Assembly (NCBI GenBank): GCA_013407085.1
Contig: JACCGJ010018819.1
Coordinates: forward strand, 1 to 64,000
Origin: Atriophallophorus winterbourni
Taxonomy: Eukaryota > Platyhelminthes > Trematoda > Plagiorchiida > Microphallidae
DNA: 64,000 nt
Reading direction: 5' to 3'
Shown one piece after another: positions 23,820-33,109 of this stretch. The first letter of the stretch is position 1; every line of letters begins with the position of its first letter. The position numbers were made by a program, and so were the translations under genes. The notes beneath the pieces were generated by a model. It had not been told where the DNA came from, made no database searches, and was given only the letters and a program-made list of their open reading frames with translations.

Positions 23820-25020
23820 CAAGTTAGCCAGTTACTGTGCAACGCCACTCATTTCGTAAGCTAACTGTCGTGGTATTCATTGAATTCCTAACCGGATTCG
23901 ATTCGATCGATCGCCAAAGTCTATGGAACTGTCTGCTGAGACATGGATTGCCCGAGAAGTATGTTTTGATCCTTAAAGCATTATATTGCCAAACCTCTGG
24001 CAAGGTTGGAGCGTACGAACAATTGTCGTCCACGTTCAATATCTCCGGCGGGGTGCGGCAGGGCTGCCTTATCTCACAGTTCCTTTTTAACTTCGCGATC
24101 TACGATTTCCTAAGGAAAGCTTCAGCTGTTCTAGTGTTGAACTTATCTCGGGTGAGAGAGCTACCGATCTAGAGTATGCAAATGACATCGCCCTTCTGGG
24201 AGATGACCCTCGTATAATACAACAAGCCCTGGACCGCCTGGCACTTGAAGCTTCAAGGTATGGCATGTGCTTTGCCCCAAACAAGTGTAAAACACTTACA
24301 CAGGACTGGAGCGGCTCTCTTCTAAATGTAACTCTAAATGTGACGTCAATCTTGAATTGGTTGACAGCGTTGTTTACCTTCACACTGCTGGTGGTTGTAC
24401 GATCAGATCTCACAACTTGTTCGCAAAGCGGGTGTAGCGTTTGCTAACCTTCGCCATTTGTGGCGTCGAAGCGATGCTTCCCTCCATACGAAAGGCTGAG
24501 TGTACAACGCTGTTGTGCGTGTTACACTACTTTATGGCTGCGACACCGGTCTATCCGAGCGGAAGATATACGTCAGCTTTCTGTTTTCGACACCCGTGCA
24601 TGCGTATGATTGCTCGCATTCGGTGGCAGCATCTCGTTATTAATATAAATGTCTGCAAACGGGTGTTAAGAGAAAGCTGCTACGGACTGAGAGAACTGCT
24701 GTTTGCTCGTTTGTAATGGTTGGGACTTATTTTAAGAATGCCTCCTCACCGTTTACCATACCACGCCTTATTCGCAGAGCCTGGCAGAAGCTAGGAGGAT
24801 CGACCGGGTGGACAGCCCATTTGCGGCTGCCTGGATCAGGCTTGTGATTTCATGCATGCATAAATGTCGACCTGTGGTTTTTATTTTTTGGTTGGGATGA
24901 AGAAACTCACTGTAGCGTTAGCCTCAGTTGGGCGTATTCGTTTGCCTGGGTGGGGTCCAAAAGATCCACCTGAAGGTTGGCTGGTGACCTTGCGAGATAT
25001 GCCTGCAAACCGAAGTCAGT
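23820..25020 (+). mobile_element. RTE/SR2-like LINE fragment
   Basis: RT motifs are FDSIDRQSLWNCLLRHGLPE (23895), SGKVGAYEQLSSTFNISGGV plus RQGCLIS (24000-24075), LEYANDIALLGDDP (24170, the Y-A-D-D box with D to N) and AFANLRHLWRRSDASLHTKG (24440). The 3' end, LPGWGPKDPPEGWLVTLRD, is at 24935-24990. The 3' part is interrupted by a fragment of repeat family R (about 24832-24893). At least three frameshifts. Confidence 0.78.
24832..24893 (-). repeat. Family R fragment nested in the RTE-like LINE
   Basis: The tail of family R (ctggatcaggcttgtgattt, then a catgcataaatgtc/acctgtggttttt block) interrupts the coding sequence of the LINE. An identical-looking fragment is at 25552-25616, so this tail piece moved or was duplicated as a unit. 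Confidence 0.65.
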
Positions 25021-25093
25021 GACGCCAGTATATTTTGTGTCCTAATTTTTAATACAGTATTATCATATTATATATTATTATTATATATTTTGC

Positions 25094-25320
25094 ACGGATG
25101 TGCAATCGCACAGTACTTCTGTGCTGTGCGGCTAACACCGTGCTAAATTGATTGGCCAATGGTGGTGAGCTGCATGCTAAAACAGGCTGCAGTCTCACTA
25201 CCATTTCTATTTTCTTTTTATCTGTCTAGGCCTGGGCAACCTCACAGTATCATAGCCCACTTGCAGTCTCTGACTGTACGGCACTTTGCCTGGATCAGGC
25301 TTGTGCTTTCATACATCATA
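25094..25320 (-). repeat. Family R, near full-length copy
   Basis: Runs from a gtgcaatcgcacagtac end through gagctgcatgct, the tctgtctaggcctgggcaac block and ctggatcaggcttgtgc. With the copy at 32880-33085 and the reverse copy at 37990-38205, it defines a unit of roughly 210 nt. Confidence 0.75.
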
Positions 25321-25551
25321 TTATATTTGATGAAAAAACAAAAAATCGCATGCAGTGAAACTACAAAAAACAAGCTGCTTTTTGCCCATTTGCTTTCACA
25401 TATGCCACTTGCCCGCTTTCCTGTTTTTCACGCGCTTGCTTATCTGCTTTTCCTGCTTCATGTTGCTTGGCACTTTTTCTGACTTATGACTTTTGCGTCA
25501 TGATGATGATTATTATCTTTGCTCACGTGCAGTTTTGGCTGTGCGCGGCTG

Positions 25552-25616
25552 CCTGGATCAGGCTTGTGATTTCATGCATACATAAATGTCAACCTGTGGT
25601 TTTTATTTTTTGGTTT
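25552..25616 (-). repeat. Family R tail fragment
   Basis: Same tail piece as at 24832-24893 with two or three differences. No other part of the repeat is attached. Confidence 0.6.
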
Positions 25617-25742
25617 TAACACCGTTATACATTTTTGATCTGTTGAATACTAACACACGATTTTTTAATTGAACAATAATTTTTTGAACCATTTTCATGT
25701 AGAATTGTCACTTTGGTTCCGTAACAAATTATGTATTTTCAG

Positions 25743-25801
25743 ATGCCAGAACAGACATGCTCAGACGAAGCTTCGTTGCGTTCGTTTATTGCTGCGAACA
25801 A
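25743..25801 (+). CDS. GLRX3: Glutaredoxin-3-like (PICOT) gene, exon 1
   Basis: Start codon ATG at 25743, directly after a splice-acceptor-like tgtattttcag. The start is therefore at the first base after an acceptor, fitting either a 5' UTR intron or spliced-leader trans-splicing, which is common in trematodes. It encodes MPEQTCSDEASLRSFIAANK with the last codon split. The donor is aa|gtacgt. The following intron is only 28 nt (25802-25829), in line with the very short introns known near 5' ends of flatworm genes. GLRX3/PICOT proteins carry iron-sulfur clusters and work in cytosolic iron homeostasis. Confidence 0.8.
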
Positions 25802-26666
25802 GTACGTATTTTGCCAGTTTCATATACAGGCCATGTGTATTCAATTTCACTGCCTCGTGGGCTCCACAGCACCAGCAGGTCATTGACGTCTTGGGGTTGC
25901 TTTCCAAAGAAACGGGAAATCTTAGCATCAATTTCATCCACGTAAGTTTTACGCTCACAGTGGGTTCACGTTTGCATGGTTACTGCAGAGCAACACCTAC
26001 ACGAGCTTCTGTGTTGTTTACAGTTAACCGTAAATCGAAAGCATTCCTTTCCTGACCCACTTCCAAAGCAACGTTGATGGGTCCTCAAAGAACGCTAACA
26101 ACCTTGTTTCTCCTCTGAAGTTTTCCTTTTATAATATTATTATAATTATCGATGTTGTTGGTATTTGAATAAACGTGTAGGTATAATATCACACATTCAA
26201 AGCCTAGTCAAGCACCGCAAATTCATTGACTGCACGTGTTCTGACATACGATTGGGATGTCCTGGCCCTGATAAAATAAAATGCTAACAGACGTGGAACT
26301 TAAACAACTACGAAATCTAAATGAGATTAAGCTCAAACAAATCAGGGGAGAGCCAGACAGATATAGGAAATTATTAGTGACAGTGAGACTTGCTTCTTTC
26401 CTCTATTTCATATCAAACCACTGGGGCCATACTGCCCGTGCTTATTATCGGCTTCGTTACCACGAAGATGTATCATCATGATGAAGCACAAGTCTGGAGC
26501 CAGACAAAGTGCCAAGCTGCATTAAGTTGTATATGTTATGTGATTTCGCCCGTTAGGCATGGTAGTAGGCTGCCAAGGTTATTTTCTCTTATTTGTCGTT
26601 ACCCATTTCACGCCGACATATCTGGTTATAAGGTTTAGCACCCCTTTTACTGTCTTTTGCGGCTGT
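25776..26666 (+). repeat. Tandem duplication block A (first copy)
   Basis: About 891 nt matching 27386-28276 at a constant offset of 1,610 nt, with few substitutions and no indel noticed. It includes the 3' half of exon 1, the 28-nt intron, exon 2 and about 725 nt of the following intron. It ends at ...ggctgt, where a retroelement has been inserted. Confidence 0.9.
25830..25941 (+). CDS. GLRX3: Glutaredoxin-3-like gene, exon 2 (thioredoxin-like domain), copy A
   Basis: Reading in phase from exon 1, it encodes PCVFNFTASWAPQHQQVIDV followed by LGLLSKETGNLSINFIH. It aligns with the N-terminal thioredoxin fold of PICOT proteins, where human has WAPQC. Here the last position is His, so the single thioredoxin-site cysteine is absent. 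The donor cac|gtaagt is phase 0 and joins exon 3 to give the expected F-I-H-V-D-A-E. A second copy of this exon lies 1,610 nt downstream. Confidence 0.83.
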
Positions 26667-27217
26667 TATCATAGCCGGGAGTCGCAGTGTTGATAAGCTC
26701 CCACTGTCTATATAATGCTCCCATATGGCGCGCGTCTCAAATAGCCTCTGACAACCAAGTCCAGCTTCTGGGGTGCACGAGTGGCTCCCCGAGCCCGGCG
26801 GAACTGCTTCTACCAACAGGAGAATGGGCTTGGCGAGTGACTGGCGCCTGAAAACCAGTTTGCTTCGGGTAGATGGAGCTCGTTAGCCTGGGAGGGCATT
26901 TCATCTAGGGGAGGAAAAACCCTGATTTTAAACCTCGCTGCCTTGCGGGATACCCGATCGCGAGAAAGGCTTCGGGAGAAAACCCTGAGGAAAAATCTGG
27001 AGCAGAGTCTCGTAGACGGTTAGTTGGTGCACACCACCTCTTTCTGGCAACACCCTGCTGCCTTGCAGTTCGCACTTGGTTGTGCAAAGGCTAGAAAAGC
27101 TGACTCTAACAAACGCCGAGTGGTGCTGGGGACGCCGCTTTCTACCCAGATTCCTAAGACCCTTCATTGAAGCCAACTCATCCTCCAGGAGGATATTGTC
27201 GTACAAAAGTAAAGTAA
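26667..27217 (+). mobile_element. Non-autonomous element with RTE tail, inserted in duplicated block
   Basis: The second duplication copy reads straight through ggctgtggcaggcatag, while the first copy is interrupted here by about 553 extra bases. The insert is GC-richer with no RT motifs. Its last ~50 nt (ttgaagcc, actcatcctccaggagg, then the tail aaagtaaagtaa) match the 3' end of the RTE-like LINE at 30985-31035 on the other strand. It is probably an RTE-mobilised, internally deleted or SINE-like element in plus orientation. No long target-site duplication is visible. Confidence 0.75.
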
Positions 27218-27385
27218 GTGGCGGGCATAGATCTTCACCATTGTGCTTTCGCGGTTCAATTTATTACTGATGACAAATCAGTTCAGTACAGTGTGACATG
27301 TGCAGCACATAATTATTGCACGATTGTACAACAGTGTCCCGATCTTATTATTTTAGTATGGCTGATTGCGCATCCTTCACGTTCT
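27218..27385 (+). repeat. Tandem duplication block B (first copy)
   Basis: Matches 28275-28434 with a small indel of about 8 nt. Begins gtggcgggcatag (second copy gtggcaggcatag) and ends ccttcacgttc, where it abuts the second copy of block A. The ancestral unit is thus A+B, about 1.05 kb. Confidence 0.82.
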
Positions 27386-28276
27386 TTGCGTTCATTTATT
27401 GCTGCGAACAAGTACGTATTTTGCCAGTTTCATATACAGGCCATGTGTATTCAATTTCACTGCCTCATGGGCTCCACAGCACCAGCAGGTTATTGTCGTC
27501 TTGGGGTTGCTTTCCAAAGAAACGGAAAATCTTAGCATTAATTTCATCCACGTAAGTTTTACGCTCACAGTGGGTTCACGTTTGCATGGTTACTGCAGAG
27601 CAACACCTACACGAGCTTCGGTGTTGTTTACAGTTAACCGTAAATCGAAAGCATTCCTTTCCTGACCCACTTCCAAAGCAACGTTGTTGGGTCCTCAAAG
27701 AATGCTAACAACCTTCTTTCTCCTCTGAAGTTTTCCTTTTATAATATTATTATAATTATCGATGTTGTTGGTATTTGAATAAACGTGTAGGTTTAATATC
27801 ACACATTCAAAGCCTAGTCAAGCACCGTAAATTCATTGACTGCACGTGTTCTGACATACGATTGGGATGTCCTGGCCCTGATAAAATAAAATGCTAACAG
27901 ACGTGGAACTTAAACAACTACGAAATCTAAATGAGATTAAGCTCAAACAAATCAGGGGACAGCCAGACAGATATCGGAAATTATTAGTGACAGTGAGACT
28001 TGCTTCTTTCTTCTATTTCATATCAAACCACTGGGGCCATACTGCCCGTGCTTATTATCGGCTTCGTTACCACGAAGATGTATCATCATGATGAAGCACA
28101 AGTCTGGAGCCAGACAAAGTGCCAAGCTGCATTAAGTTGTATATGTTATGTGATTTCGCCCGTTAGGCATGGTAGTAGGCTGCCAAGGTTATTTTCTCTT
28201 ATTTGTCGTTAACCATTTCACGCCGACATATCTGGTTATAAGGTTTAGCAACCCTTTTACTGTCATTTGCGGCTGT
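27386..28276 (+). repeat. Tandem duplication block A (second copy)
   Basis: Second copy of 25776-26666. Its left edge falls inside the old exon 1, so the start codon and the first codons of exon 1 are not repeated; the sequence to the left is block B. A few bases of microhomology (ttc) lie at the junction. Confidence 0.9.
27440..27551 (+). CDS. Glutaredoxin-3-like gene, duplicated thioredoxin exon (exon 2'), copy B
   Basis: Same splice acceptor, donor and phase as exon 2. It encodes the same peptide with Asp to Val (VIDV to VIVV) and Gly to Glu (KETGN to KETEN). It could be spliced from exon 1 in place of exon 2. Inclusion of both would break the frame: exon 2 ends in phase 0 and exon 2' begins in phase 2. 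Hence it is either a mutually exclusive alternative exon or a silent duplicate. Confidence 0.55.
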
Positions 28277-28434
28277 GGCAGGCATAGGTCTTCACCATTG
28301 TGCTTTCGCGGTTCAACTTATTACCGATGGCAAATCAGTTCAGTACAGTGTGACATGTGCAGCACAGAATTATTGCACAACTGTGCCCCGATCTTATTAT
28401 TTTAGTACGGTTGATTGTGCGTCCTTCACGTTCG
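28275..28434 (+). repeat. Tandem duplication block B (second copy)
   Basis: Ends at ccttcacgttc, after which the sequence continues uniquely into the intron leading to exon 3. This is the undisturbed A/B junction that shows where the retroelement entered the first copy. Confidence 0.8.
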
Positions 28435-28514
28435 TTTGTATAAGACCTCATTTCCGTTTTACCGCTTTTACTTGTTGAAGCAATTGACAGTTATCGGTTG
28501 GCTTTATTTTATAG

Positions 28515-28589
28515 GTAGACGCTGAGAAATTTCCTGAATTTTCAAAAGAACTAAAAGTAACTGATGTCCCAACTGTCATCGTTTACAAT
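28515..28589 (+). CDS. GLRX3: Glutaredoxin-3-like gene, exon 3
   Basis: Acceptor tttattttatag, donor aat|gtgagt, 25 codons, phase 0 at both ends. Encodes VDAEKFPEFSKELKVTDVPT and then VIVYN. This is the second half of the thioredoxin-like domain, with the cis-proline context V-P-T, a close match to the family. Confidence 0.9.
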
Positions 28590-28774
28590 GTGAGTTGCAT
28601 TTCTGTTCAGTGTTATTTTTACTTTGTGCTTGCATTACATTTATTTTAGTATTGTGTCCATTGTGTATCAGTACAAAATGTCGCGGATCCATCCAATTGA
28701 TTTCGATAGCCACATCTGTGTTTTTGTGGAATTACTGAATCCTTCCTGTAGAAATTAACTAAAAACATAATGCA

Positions 28775-28900
28775 TGCAAGGCTCACTGAACCTAATATTA
28801 CTGTCTCCACCTGATGACGGCAAACAGCCAGAAACCGGTAGTGGTGCGTAAGTGTGGGTGATGTGAGCAACACATTACTTTGGTAATGCGTTTATTTCGC
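28775..28900 (+). repeat. Dispersed repeat family P with hammerhead-like core, copy 1 (intron of GLRX3-like gene)
   Basis: Shares the ctgtctccacctgatgacgg block and the gtgagcaacacattactttgg block with copies at 50.07-50.16 kb (-), 50.21-50.45 kb (+), 38.21-38.40 kb (+, partial) and decayed ones near 60.3 and 63.6 kb. It lies inside intron 3 of the glutaredoxin gene, in the sense orientation. Confidence 0.75.
28805..28846 (+). ncRNA. Hammerhead-like motif in family P, copy 1
   Basis: CTCCAC then the core CTGATGA, a hairpin CGGC-AAACA-GCCA as stem II (three G-C pairs, with one C/A mismatch next to the core), GAAA, stem III ACC/GGT, the cleavage position A after GGT, and GTGGTG pairing with the upstream CCAC as stem I. 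This fits a type I hammerhead with a minimal stem III, like the SINE hammerheads and those described in Penelope-like elements. The weak pair at the base of stem II leaves activity uncertain. Confidence 0.55.
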
Positions 28901-29095
28901 CTATTTTGTTTTCATCTTTCGATACGCCAGCGGATTCTATTTGCTCTCAGCATTCGTTTAACTATTCTCCTATTACTTGGCAATAACGTCTTATCACTTT
29001 CTGTATTGATTGTGTGCTTACGTCTGCTTAAAACCGCTAGACCCGCTATTTCATTGTAAATCTAACATGCCTAACGTTTCTTGGTAATATTTTAG

Positions 29096-29363
29096 AACGG
29101 CAAGGAAATTGTTCGTATCTCCGGTGCCAACATTGCTGAAATATCCAAGACGGTGCAGAACTTGTCACAGCAAACCACTTCCTTTGTTGATTTGAAAACC
29201 AGGTTGCACGATCTAATAAATCGTGCTCCGATTATGTTGTTCATGAAAGGCAATCCGAAGCATCCCAAGTGTGGCTTCAGTCGAAAGATGCTAGAAGTGC
29301 TTGATTCACACAAGATATCCTACGATACGTTTGATATATTAGAGGATGAAGAAGTTAGACAAG
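29096..29363 (+). CDS. GLRX3: Glutaredoxin-3-like gene, exon 4 (monothiol glutaredoxin domain)
   Basis: Acceptor ggtaatattttag, donor caag|gtatgc, phase 0 in and phase 1 out. It starts NGKEIVRISGAN, ending the thioredoxin-like domain. A linker and the glutaredoxin domain follow: IMLFMKGNPKHPKCGFSRKM with the CGFS active site that binds a shared [2Fe-2S] cluster, then YDTFDILEDEEVRQG. Human GLRX3 has two glutaredoxin domains; this gene has one, as in some yeast Grx3/4 proteins. Confidence 0.93.
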
Positions 29364-29623
29364 GTATGCACCTGTCGCTGCTATCATGGATGTTTGTGAC
29401 TTCATTGCCTGTCATTCTTCCACTGTACGATAATATATTTCCCACAAACAGAACAGTTAATTTTGTATACAACTTTATTTCTCCCTTTTGCAACCGTGTC
29501 CTCGATGTTTACCAGCAGACTACTCAGAGTTGATGTCTTGCGCTGATCTCGGTAGATATGGAGCAAAAAGGACATGAATTCAATAGAAATAAAACTGAAC
29601 TCATTGCCAGGTATGGTACGAAA

Positions 29624-29720
29624 GCAAAAGCCTGATCCAGGCAAAGTGCCGCACAGTCATAGACTGCATGTGGGCTAAGATACTGTCAGGTTGCTTAGGC
29701 CTAGACAGATATTAGGAAGA
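29624..29720 (+). repeat. Family R, partial copy in intron 4
   Basis: cctgatccaggcaaagtgcc, then ctaagatactgtcaggttgc and ggcctagacagatat, in the orientation of the 37.99-kb copy. The outer third is missing. Confidence 0.7.
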
Positions 29721-30504
29721 AAAAAGAACTGGACGGAAGTCGTCGCATTCAAGGATTTCTCAAACCGTGATATTCAACGCCACAGTCGATCAACTAGCAT
29801 GTTATTTTAGTGTTATTTACGGACCAACGAGGATGCCAATACCAGTAGATGAAATCGAACGCAATAGGTAAATTCGAAGGATCCCCATCACCAATTTGCT
29901 TCGGAAGAAGTTTCGTTAATGATGTCATCCAGGCGAAATGTCATTTATTCACTCTAGCTGTACAACGGTGTTCCTTACAAGGCATAACGGGGGACACCCA
30001 CCGAACATTAAACAAACCAATTGCCAATCTAGTTTTCAAGCGATTTGTCAGTATAGATTTGCTTGCTTTGTAGCCCAGCTTTACTTATCCATGTTCGTAT
30101 AATTTCATCTTGGCTGCAATATAGCAAATCACCCCGTATTGTCTATCGACTAGCCTCCCTATGACAATGTCAAGCTGCCGTTGACTTCTAACCGACCTCC
30201 TAAACTGATAACGCGTTCACTGTACTTGTTATTCATTTCTCTCTTTGTTAAACCGGTAGCTATGTTTTATTTTCTGCTTTGAGGACCGATGTGACATATA
30301 TTTTAGGATGATTGAAATTTCAATCATTCATTTGGGTTATTTTTCTCATTTATTTATTGAATTTGCCACCGCGACATGCATCCTAACATGTTTAGCATTG
30401 TGTTCAATTGCCTATTGACCTTAAGTGTGACAGAAATGCGAGCAAGCGAGTATTTTAGTGCTGATTTATCTTCTTTCATATGTCACCGCTGTTGTTTTTC
30501 GTAG

Positions 30505-30632
30505 GCCTCAAGTCCTATTCCAACTGGCCAACCTATCCCCAATTGTACGTCAAAGGCAATCTGATCGGCGGCTTGGATATTGTGAACGAACTTGCAGCAT
30601 CCGGCGAGCTTACCGAATCCCTCTGTGTATAA
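30505..30632 (+). CDS. GLRX3: Glutaredoxin-3-like gene, exon 5 and stop
   Basis: Acceptor tgtttttcgtag. It encodes [20 protein letters not shown] and then GGLDIVNEL, the conserved WPTYPQLY (cis-Pro) and GG-D glutathione-binding elements. It ends GELTESLCV and a TAA at 30630. The five exons sum to 642 nt including the stop, giving a 213-residue protein with one thioredoxin-like and one CGFS glutaredoxin domain. The GGLDIV motif and the short C-terminal tail are complete. Confidence 0.93.
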
Positions 30633-30656
30633 TCGAGCATTTAGAACCTTTGTTTC

Positions 30657-30662
30657 AATAAA
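30657..30662 (+). terminator. Polyadenylation signal of the glutaredoxin-3-like gene
   Basis: AATAAA lies 25 nt after the stop codon, implying a very short 3' UTR. Confidence 0.65.
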
Positions 30663-30984
30663 TTCCATATTCTTGTTTTTGCTTTTTCGCCTTCCGATTA
30701 GTATTTGTCATCAACAATATATTAGAGTCAGTTATCTGTTTAGCCATAAAGCGAGATATTATAATGTAGTACTTATACACGCCGACGTCTGACTGTGAAA
30801 AATGCTTTTTTAACTTGATACCTCGTTCGTATCGGGAATCGTGTCACATGGTCTAAAAGACTGCTTGTTGGTCGCACTACTCTAGTTGAAAATAAGTAGT
30901 TTACTTGTGGCAACTTTACTTATTTTCTCGGCAGATTCTACTCGTGATTATGATTGGTTTAGATCTGGTAAGGCTGTTGGTAAT

Positions 30985-31895
30985 ATACTTTACTTTACTT
31001 TAGTGCGACTATCTCCTCCTGGAGGATGAGTCGGCTTCATTGACGTCACGGATTGCAGCCGCCCACGCTCGGTGGTTAGAAGCGAGATCCGCGCAGATTG
31101 TAAGCCAGGTCCGGTCCCACGTGCGCCATCCGTAAACCGATCCCAAGCAGCTCCACGTCCGATCTCACGGTGGCGAGCCAAGTCTTCACTTGTCCTCCGC
31201 TACGACAACGCCATTCTGCGCAGGGTGTCGGCGATAGTGTCATCCTGGTTAGTTCAGCGTCCGAGCGTCTCAGGATGTGGCCAAACCATCTCAGTCGGTG
31301 TTGCCGCAATATCGAACTCAGGCGAGGGATATCAAAACAACGGTGGCGAACCTCGTCATTCGTTACCCGCTCATCCCATCGAACATTGAGGATGCGTCGG
31401 AGACACCAGTGGTCGAAAAACCTCTAGTTTCCGCATATCCTCCACCCGCACAGGCCACGTCTCGCATCCATAAGTGAGAACTGGGCGAATCGCCGCTCTG
31501 TAGACGCGCAGCTTTGTACGTCGGCTGATTTCTCTACGGCTAAATAGAACCCAACGTAGTCGCGAAAACGCCGTGCGCGCAGCTTGTACACGGGTCGGTA
31601 TCTCATCCCTGGCTTGGCCTGACGGTAGCACGGACGAACCAAGGTAACGAAAAGTGTTCACCATCTCCAAGTTCTCGCCACCAATCTTGAGAGGCAGATG
31701 AGGTCCAGTAGCGGTGGTAAAATACTTGGTTTTGCGCGTGTTGATTCGTAGCCCCAGCATAGAAGCAAATGAGCTGAGGCGTTCCAGGGTCGTCTGAAGC
31801 GTTTCAGGATTACGATGTCGTCGGCATACTCCAAATCGGCAATCAAAACGCTCGGACTCAGTATCACACCGGCGTAATATAGCGGACATTAAGTG
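30985..31895 (-). mobile_element. RTE-like LINE, 3' half
   Basis: On the minus strand: LEYADDIVIL (near 31830, RT catalytic box Y-A-D-D), LSSFASMLGLRINTRKTKY, EMVNTFRYLGSSV, VYRAAIRPVLTYGCETWPVR, RQHRLRWFGHILRRSDAELT, and a tail rich in Gly/Arg. It ends with an acttcatcctcc-type 3' sequence and a TAAAGTAAAG tail near 30985. This is the classic RTE-clade order. 5'-truncated near 31895, with one or two frameshifts. Its 3' end is shared with the insert at 26667-27217. Confidence 0.85.
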
Positions 31896-31899
31896 CGCC

Positions 31900-32505
31900 T
31901 CTTATATTAACGCTGTTATGAGTCCCGAAGTCCTTACGATGTTTTTCTCCCCGATTGTTCCTATTATCCCATCGCGGGAGAACGTTGAATGACTTTTCAC
32001 AACGATTGGTTGATGTGCGTTATTGCTCGCTTACTATGTGCATCGCACAGACAAACAGTTCTATGAGCTCAGAAGATGTTTCTGTTGCGGAATTGCGACG
32101 CATTGCTCATCTCAACAGTAGCATCTAGCTAATCTCTTGTTGTATTCGATATATTTCTATCCTTCCTTTTTGTTGTACCTACCGACACGTATCAGTGATT
32201 TCATTAGGACCGGATCAATCTTCTCCCGGAAAATCCGTTTTGACGGATCCGGAATAAGTTTAATACAAGAAAGTGGAGTGTGAATGCACAACGGTTGAGA
32301 AAACGTTCTGCTCGAAAAATGAAAAGCGTGCGATTGAGATGCAATCAAGTATGACAAGTAGCACGGGTGGAAAAGCATGATAAACGGTGGCGAAACCGTG
32401 TGCTCTCTCGGTCCAAAGACGAATGCTTTTGAATTCACATTTTGAAGTGATGAATGTGGTACAGAATAGATAAAACTGCATAGGAGCCGTTTTGTCCAAC
32501 GTTGA
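31900..32505. other. Between RTE fragment and last exon of the LIM gene
   Basis: Would contain the 3' UTR of the minus-strand LIM gene. No AATAAA on the minus strand was convincingly located. Overlapping minus frames at 32157-32499 have no motif. Confidence 0.35.
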
Positions 32506-32508
32506 TCT

Positions 32509-32599
32509 TCAATCTTCTTCCTCTTCGCTTTCCTCGTCTGATCCGTAGCCAGCTACGACATCAGCGGAACGGGCTGCCGGAGTGTTTTCGAATACCCCG
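32509..32599 (-). CDS. LIM-domain gene, last exon (acidic C-terminus)
   Basis: Acceptor tgtgcacag, one base completing a split codon, then GVFENTPAARSADVVAGYGS followed by DEESEEEED and TGA (32509-32511). The G-V-F-E-N-T-P...D-V-V block is the third copy of a motif seen in the exons at 35986-36174 and 37122-37286, which ties the exon to this gene. The acceptor needs a two-base overhang from the preceding exon, while the exon at 34332 ends in phase 0. A short exon between 32.6 and 34.3 kb is therefore still missing from the model. Confidence 0.7.
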
Positions 32600-32879
32600 C
32601 TGTGTGCACATTGTTCACCCCAAATATCGATCTGTAATGCAGTTCGTAATACGAGATAATTCTACCGAAAGCGAAATGAACGTCGAGGCTAAACTGTTTA
32701 TTTACACAAGCTGTTACGGTTTTAAGAAAATTCCATAGTGAATCTGATTCAAAGTTTAATCGGTCATAAAGTCTATTTTTTGTTTTGTCCATCCCCAGAT
32801 TATTTACGTAGTTCGAAGTTGTTGCTTATTTACGGGGTTTTCAGATAGCCACACATGAGGTTGTGATTTCTTGTTTTTA

Positions 32880-33085
32880 GGCTCAATTTACTGTACTGTA
32901 GTACGCGTGTGCAATCGTGCTAAATTGATTGTCACCCGTTGCGAGCTGCATGCTGAAACACGCTGGAGTCTCAGTACCATTTCTATTTTCTTTCTGTCCT
33001 GGCCTGGGGAACCTGACAGTATCTTAACCCACGTACAGTCTCTGACTGTGTGGCACCTTTCTTGGATCAAGCTTGTGCTTCCATA
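32880..33085 (-). repeat. Family R, near full-length copy (intron of LIM gene)
   Basis: gtgcaatcgtgctaaattga, then gagctgcatgctgaaacacg, ggcctggggaacctgacag and ttggatcaagcttgtgc. Same order as the copy at 25094-25320. Confidence 0.75.
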
Positions 33086-33109
33086 CCATCGTACCATACT
33101 GTAGTTCGC

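Noticed and set aside
26281..26481. Small gene duplicated at 27891-28091
   Set aside because: Both frames lie in the duplicated intron of the glutaredoxin gene; the similarity is due to the segmental duplication, and no domain is visible.
28505..28515. Exon 2 and exon 2' both included in one glutaredoxin transcript
   Set aside because: Exon 2 ends in phase 0 and exon 2' begins in phase 2, so joint inclusion shifts the frame.
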